Source: Streptomyces lienomycini
GTDB lineage: Bacteria > Actinomycetota > Actinomycetes > Streptomycetales > Streptomycetaceae
Reading direction: 5' to 3'
DNA: 64,000 bases
Assembly: GCF_027947595.1 (NCBI RefSeq)
Contig: NZ_CP116257.1
Location: 3,472,001-3,536,000 of the forward strand
The notes beneath the pieces are model-generated. The model saw only the letters and a program-made list of their open reading frames with translations, ran no database searches and was not told the DNA's origin. Shown piece by piece: positions 60,725-64,000 of the stretch; the first letter of the stretch is position 1, and every line of letters begins with the position of its first letter. A program made the position numbers and the translations under genes.

Positions 60725-61882
60725 ATGAACCACACCGACAAGTCGATGGACGCCCTGCGCCGCAGCGGTGACGAACTGGCCGACGCGGTCGTCGCCACCC
60801 TGTTCGAGCGCGGTGAGGTCGGCACCTTCAACTCCCTGATGCGCCACGTCTCCACCGCGGGGCAGCGACTCCCGGACGGTCTCCCCGGCGTCGCCCGGGA
60901 GTACCTGCGGGTCACCGGCACCCCGCCGGGCTGGGTGGACTGGGACGAGATGGAGAGGGCCCGCCTGTTCTTCATCGACAACAACGTGCACATCTCCACC
61001 GCGCTGTCGTTCGCGTCCATGCCCGCCTGCTACGTCGTCCCGCACGTGGCCCGGCTCCTGTCGGCCACCCACGGGCTGAACTACCCCTCCAAACGGATGG
61101 CGGAGACCGGTCAGTTCACCGTCTACCTCATGCGCCCCGACGCCTTCGAGGCCGGCGGGCGCTTCATCCCGGCCGCCCAGAAGGTGCGCCTGCTGCACGC
61201 CGCCATCCGCCACCACCTGAAGCGGGAGGACCGCTGGGACACCGAGGCCCTCGGCGTGCCGATCTGCCAGGAGGACATGATCGGCGGGCAGATGTTCTTC
61301 TCCCTGCTCGTCCTGGACAGCCTGCACCGACTCGGCATCCACATGTCCGCGGAGGGCGCGGACGCCTACTACTACGCCTGGCGCGTGGTCGGTGCCATGC
61401 TCGGCGTCGACCAGACGGCCGTCCCCGCCACGCTCGACGAGGCACGCCGGTTCCTCGACCTGTACATGCTGCGTCACATGGGCCCCTCCGAGGAGGGCGC
61501 CCACCTGACGAGGCAGCTGATCGACCTGTACGAGGAAGTCGTCCCCGGCACCCTCTTCGACCCGGTCGTCTCCGCGCTGATCCGCCACCTCGTCGGCGAC
61601 ACGTGCGCCGACTGGCTGGACGTACCCCGCAGCGGCTGGGACACCCTGGTCAAGGCCGCCCCGCACCTCCTCGGCGTCCTGGAGACCATCGAGGACCGCT
61701 CACCGCTGGGCGCGTGGGCCCTGGACCGGCTCGGCCACCTCACCACGGCCCTCGAACTGTCCTCCCTCACCCGCGGACGCGTCATGCACTACGCCATCCC
61801 CGAGCAACTGAGGAAGGAGTACGGCGTCTCCGGCGCCGCCCGCACCCGCCGCTGGACCCCGCCGCCCGCGACCGTCTCCTGA
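60725..61882 (+). CDS. DUF2236 haem oxygenase candidate, latex-clearing-protein-like
   Basis: 385 residues of the MpaB/rubber-oxygenase (DUF2236) family. In Lcp of Streptomyces K30 the haem is held by His198 with Arg164 and Thr168 essential. Here R124, T128 (SKRMAETGQF) and H158 (KVRLLHAAIRHH) have exactly the same spacing (4 and 30 residues). Lcp cleaves double bonds in cis-polyisoprene. This copy has no signal peptide, so it is intracellular and may act on a polyprenyl product of the adjacent synthase. ATG 60725 follows AGGAGACC. Confidence 0.82.
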   Translation: MNHTDKSMDALRRSGDELADAVVATLFERGEVGTFNSLMRHVSTAGQRLPDGLPGVAREYLRVTGTPPGWVDWDEMERARLFFIDNNVHISTALSFASMPACYVVPHVARLLSATHGLNYPSKRMAETGQFTVYLMRPDAFEAGGRFIPAAQKVRLLHAAIRHHLKREDRWDTEALGVPICQEDMIGGQMFFSLLVLDSLHRLGIHMSAEGADAYYYAWRVVGAMLGVDQTAVPATLDEARRFLDLYMLRHMGPSEEGAHLTRQLIDLYEEVVPGTLFDPVVSALIRHLVGDTCADWLDVPRSGWDTLVKAAPHLLGVLETIEDRSPLGAWALDRLGHLTTALELSSLTRGRVMHYAIPEQLRKEYGVSGAARTRRWTPPPATVS

Positions 61883-62008
61883 ACCACCGCACGTCCCGAC
61901 CGGACGGCCCCGCCGCTCACCACGCCCGATTGTCAGTGGCACCTTCTACGGTTCTTTCAGTGGAACCCGCGGAACACGCCGCGGGACCCGACCGGGGAGA
62001 GGTCTGCC

Positions 62009-63442
62009 ATGTCGAGGACGTACCTGGAGCTGTCGCAGGACGACGGGAGCGCGCACAAGTTCTACGAAGTCACCGTCCAGGGACAGGTCGTGACGGTGCG
62101 CTACGGCCGGATCGGCGCCGCCGGGCAGACCCAGACGTCGACCTTCCCCACCCTCCAGAAGGCCGAGGCCGCGGCGGCCAAGAAGATAGGCGAGAAGATC
62201 CGCAAGGGCTACGCACCCGCCGTCCAGGGACAGCGCGCGCCCCGCGCGGTCACCCGGCGGCAGGTGGCCTCCGCGCCCTCCACGGCCCGCGCGGTCGCCC
62301 CCGTCCTGTGGCGGTTCCGCACCGGCTCCGCGGCGTTCGGCATCCACATCGACGAGGACCGCTGCTGGGTGGGCAACCAGGCGGGTGACGTCTACACCCT
62401 CGCCCACGGCGGCGAGGTCCTCGCCCGCTACCAGCTGCCGGACGGCGTCAAGTGCCTGGTCGCCGACGACTTCTGGATCTACGCCGGCTGCGACGACGGC
62501 CGGGTGTACGACCTGTCGTCCAAACTGCCGTTCGCCGCCTACGACATCGCGTCCGACGTGGACATCTTCTGGCTCGACATCCACGAGGGCGTGCTGAACG
62601 TCGCGGACCGCGCCGGACGCCTCACCGTCATCGACCACGAGGACGAGCACCAGTGGGCGCGCGGCGGGCGCGGCGAACACGCCTGGATGGTGCGCGCCGA
62701 CGACCGCGCCGTCTACCACGGGCACACCCGCGGTGTGACGGCCCATGCCCCGGACGGCGGCGCCGAGTTGTGGCACACGCCCACCCAGGGCGCCGTGCTC
62801 TTCGGCTGGCAGGAGGACGACGCCGTGTACGCCGGAACCGCGCGTCACACGGTCCAGCGGCTGTCCAAGGCCACCGGCGCCGTCGAGGCGACGTACCACT
62901 GCGACAGTCCGGTGTACTCGTGCGCCACCTCACCCGGCGGCCGGTTCGTCTTCGCCGGGGACTCCGCCTCCTCGGTGTACTGCTTCGACCGGGACGGCAC
63001 CCGGCTGTGGAAGCTCGGCACGGGCGGCGGCTCCGCACTGTCCATGCAGTACCGCGACGACCGGCTCTTCCTCGTCACCACCGACGGCTCCCTGGTGTGC
63101 GTGGACGCGAGCGAGACGGCGGTCACGGCCGCGCAGCAGGGCTCGGTGCCCGTCGCCCGCGACGTCAAGCTCGCCGCCACCCTCCCGACGTACGCGCCCG
63201 CCACCGCGGTCGCCTCCGTGACGACCGTGACCGCCGCGCCCGCGGGCTCCGTCGTCGTCGAGTGCGTCCAGGAGCACGGCCGCACCCGGATCCACGTGGT
63301 GTCGCAGGGGTACGACCACTCGTGGAACGTCCAGTTCCCGAGGGCGATCCGGGAACCGGGCGCCCGCTACGTGGTCGACGCGCTGCACGCCGCGTCGGGC
63401 GGCTTCTACCGGGTGCGCGGCGACATCAGGCGCCTCCGGTGA
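62009..63442 (+). CDS. WGR-domain protein with C-terminal beta-propeller
   Basis: 477 residues. Residues about 1-75 form a WGR domain (KFYEVTVQGQVVTVRYGRIG, TFPTLQKAEAAAAKKIGEKI), a nucleic-acid-binding module known from PARPs. A short basic linker leads to a six- to seven-bladed propeller with repeats such as CWVGNQAGDVYTLAHGGEVL, WIYAGCDDGRVYDLSSK, VFAGDSASSVYCFDRDGTRL and LFLVTTDGSLVCVDAS. It may sense DNA ends or 5'-phosphates and pass the signal by the propeller, which is inference. ATG 62009 follows GGGGAGAGG. Confidence 0.82.
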   Translation: MSRTYLELSQDDGSAHKFYEVTVQGQVVTVRYGRIGAAGQTQTSTFPTLQKAEAAAAKKIGEKIRKGYAPAVQGQRAPRAVTRRQVASAPSTARAVAPVLWRFRTGSAAFGIHIDEDRCWVGNQAGDVYTLAHGGEVLARYQLPDGVKCLVADDFWIYAGCDDGRVYDLSSKLPFAAYDIASDVDIFWLDIHEGVLNVADRAGRLTVIDHEDEHQWARGGRGEHAWMVRADDRAVYHGHTRGVTAHAPDGGAELWHTPTQGAVLFGWQEDDAVYAGTARHTVQRLSKATGAVEATYHCDSPVYSCATSPGGRFVFAGDSASSVYCFDRDGTRLWKLGTGGGSALSMQYRDDRLFLVTTDGSLVCVDASETAVTAAQQGSVPVARDVKLAATLPTYAPATAVASVTTVTAAPAGSVVVECVQEHGRTRIHVVSQGYDHSWNVQFPRAIREPGARYVVDALHAASGGFYRVRGDIRRLR

Positions 63443-63482
63443 CGGGGGAGCGGCGTCGGCGTCGGGCGGGGGAGACCGCGAC

Positions 63483-64000
63483 TCAGGAGGCGGTGCGCAG
63501 CGCCCGGTTGCGGCGCACGGAGGACCAGAAGGAGGCGCCGATCAGGACCACGCCGACCAGACCGGTGATGATCTCGTTGATCTCGTACCGGATGGTGACC
63601 AGCAGGATGACCGACAGGGCGCCGATGGCGTAGTGGGCGCCGTGCTCCAGGTAGACGTAGTCGTCGAGGGTGCCCTGGCGCACGAGGTACACGGTCAGGG
63701 AACGGACGTACATCGCGCCGATCCCGAGACCGAGGGCCATCAGGACGATGTCGTTGGTGATGGCGAACGCGCCGATGACACCGTCGAAGGAGAACGACGC
63801 GTCCAGGACCTCCAGGTAGAGGAACATGAAGAACGCGGCCTTGCCCGCCAGCACGACCGGGGAGTCCCGCCTCCCCGCGCGCTGCGCCGCCTCCTGAGCC
63901 TCGTGCTCCCGCTCCTCCTCGTCCTGGAGCCTCTGCTCGAAGAAACCGGAGAGACCGCCCACGACCAGATAGGTGATCAGACCGGCGACGCCCGCCAGCA
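63483..64000 (-). CDS. DUF475/TerC-like integral membrane protein, 5' end missing
   Basis: The visible 172 residues include LAGVAGLITYLVVGGLSGFF at the edge, a charged loop (QRLQDEEEREHEAQEAAQRA) and at least four membrane segments. The conserved AFFMFLYLEVLDASFSFDGV and GAFAITNDIVLMALGLGIGA carry the Glu/Asp pair typical of TerC/DUF475, thought to bind metal within the membrane. The gene continues beyond the right edge. It converges on the WGR gene with a 40-bp gap. Confidence 0.87.
   Translation of the reverse strand, partial: LAGVAGLITYLVVGGLSGFFEQRLQDEEEREHEAQEAAQRAGRRDSPVVLAGKAAFFMFLYLEVLDASFSFDGVIGAFAITNDIVLMALGLGIGAMYVRSLTVYLVRQGTLDDYVYLEHGAHYAIGALSVILLVTIRYEINEIITGLVGVVLIGASFWSSVRRNRALRTAS

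Overview
This is chromosomal DNA of a Streptomyces, judged from the very high G+C, the strong third-position G/C bias, GTG and TTG starts, and the gene content. The run Dps, PRC-barrel, RsbB, RsbA, SigB, Ku, and further on the SCO0607-type lipoprotein and the C-minus L33/L36 pair, matches my memory of the left arm of the S. coelicolor chromosome in reverse orientation. That relationship comes from memory, not from a search. No rRNA, tRNA, CRISPR array, prophage or insertion sequence was recognised. The window opens and closes inside genes.

Layout. 1-1492: tetR and a DHA2-type drug exporter, with a TGCAT-repeat operator at the regulator start. 1585-4792: a reactive-sulfur module (CstR-type repressor, rhodanese, persulfide-dioxygenase/rhodanese fusion, TauE exporter) tied together by three ATACCC/GGGTAT operators. 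5129-9933: phosphoketolase overlapping a GH65 disaccharide phosphorylase or hydrolase. 9915-13611: a secreted protein, an arginine deiminase whose catalytic cysteine codon reads arginine, and a GntR/TauE pair. 13737-22020: single genes (DMT transporter, histone-H1-like coiled-coil protein, lipoprotein, DUF488, GlxA-type AraC regulator, SGNH hydrolase, glutamine amidotransferase, FemX-like transferase). 22254-26833: Ku and the SigB stress locus with its partner-switch genes and dpsA. 26854-31766: a flavodoxin-like reductase, a methyltransferase, hydrolases, an orphan FAD subunit and a GH25 lysozyme.

32133-37895 is a conservon (CvnA-B-C-D plus a P450 that lacks the EXXR motif) facing a second, normal P450. 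37985-45101 is a FadR-type regulator divergent from a six-gene, translationally coupled operon that fits D-apionate breakdown: uptake, ApnO, OiaC, L-erythrulose kinase and two isomerases ending at D-erythrose 4-phosphate. 45160-50640 is an IclR/PepE pair divergent from a DUF1177, NCS1 permease, M20 peptidase operon of unknown substrate. 50763-53122: L33/L36 paralogues and an exonuclease-BRCT-TerD fusion. 53281-54357: polyprenyl synthase. 54363-59100: urease operon ureABCFGD. 59363-61882: a small protein, a second polyprenyl synthase and a latex-clearing-protein-like haem oxygenase candidate. The window ends with a WGR/beta-propeller protein and a partial DUF475/TerC membrane protein.

Four genes (near 3073, 16468, 33968 and 52050) each look one base short inside or near a G/C run. 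That common signature should be settled as sequencing indel or true mutation before any of them is called a pseudogene.
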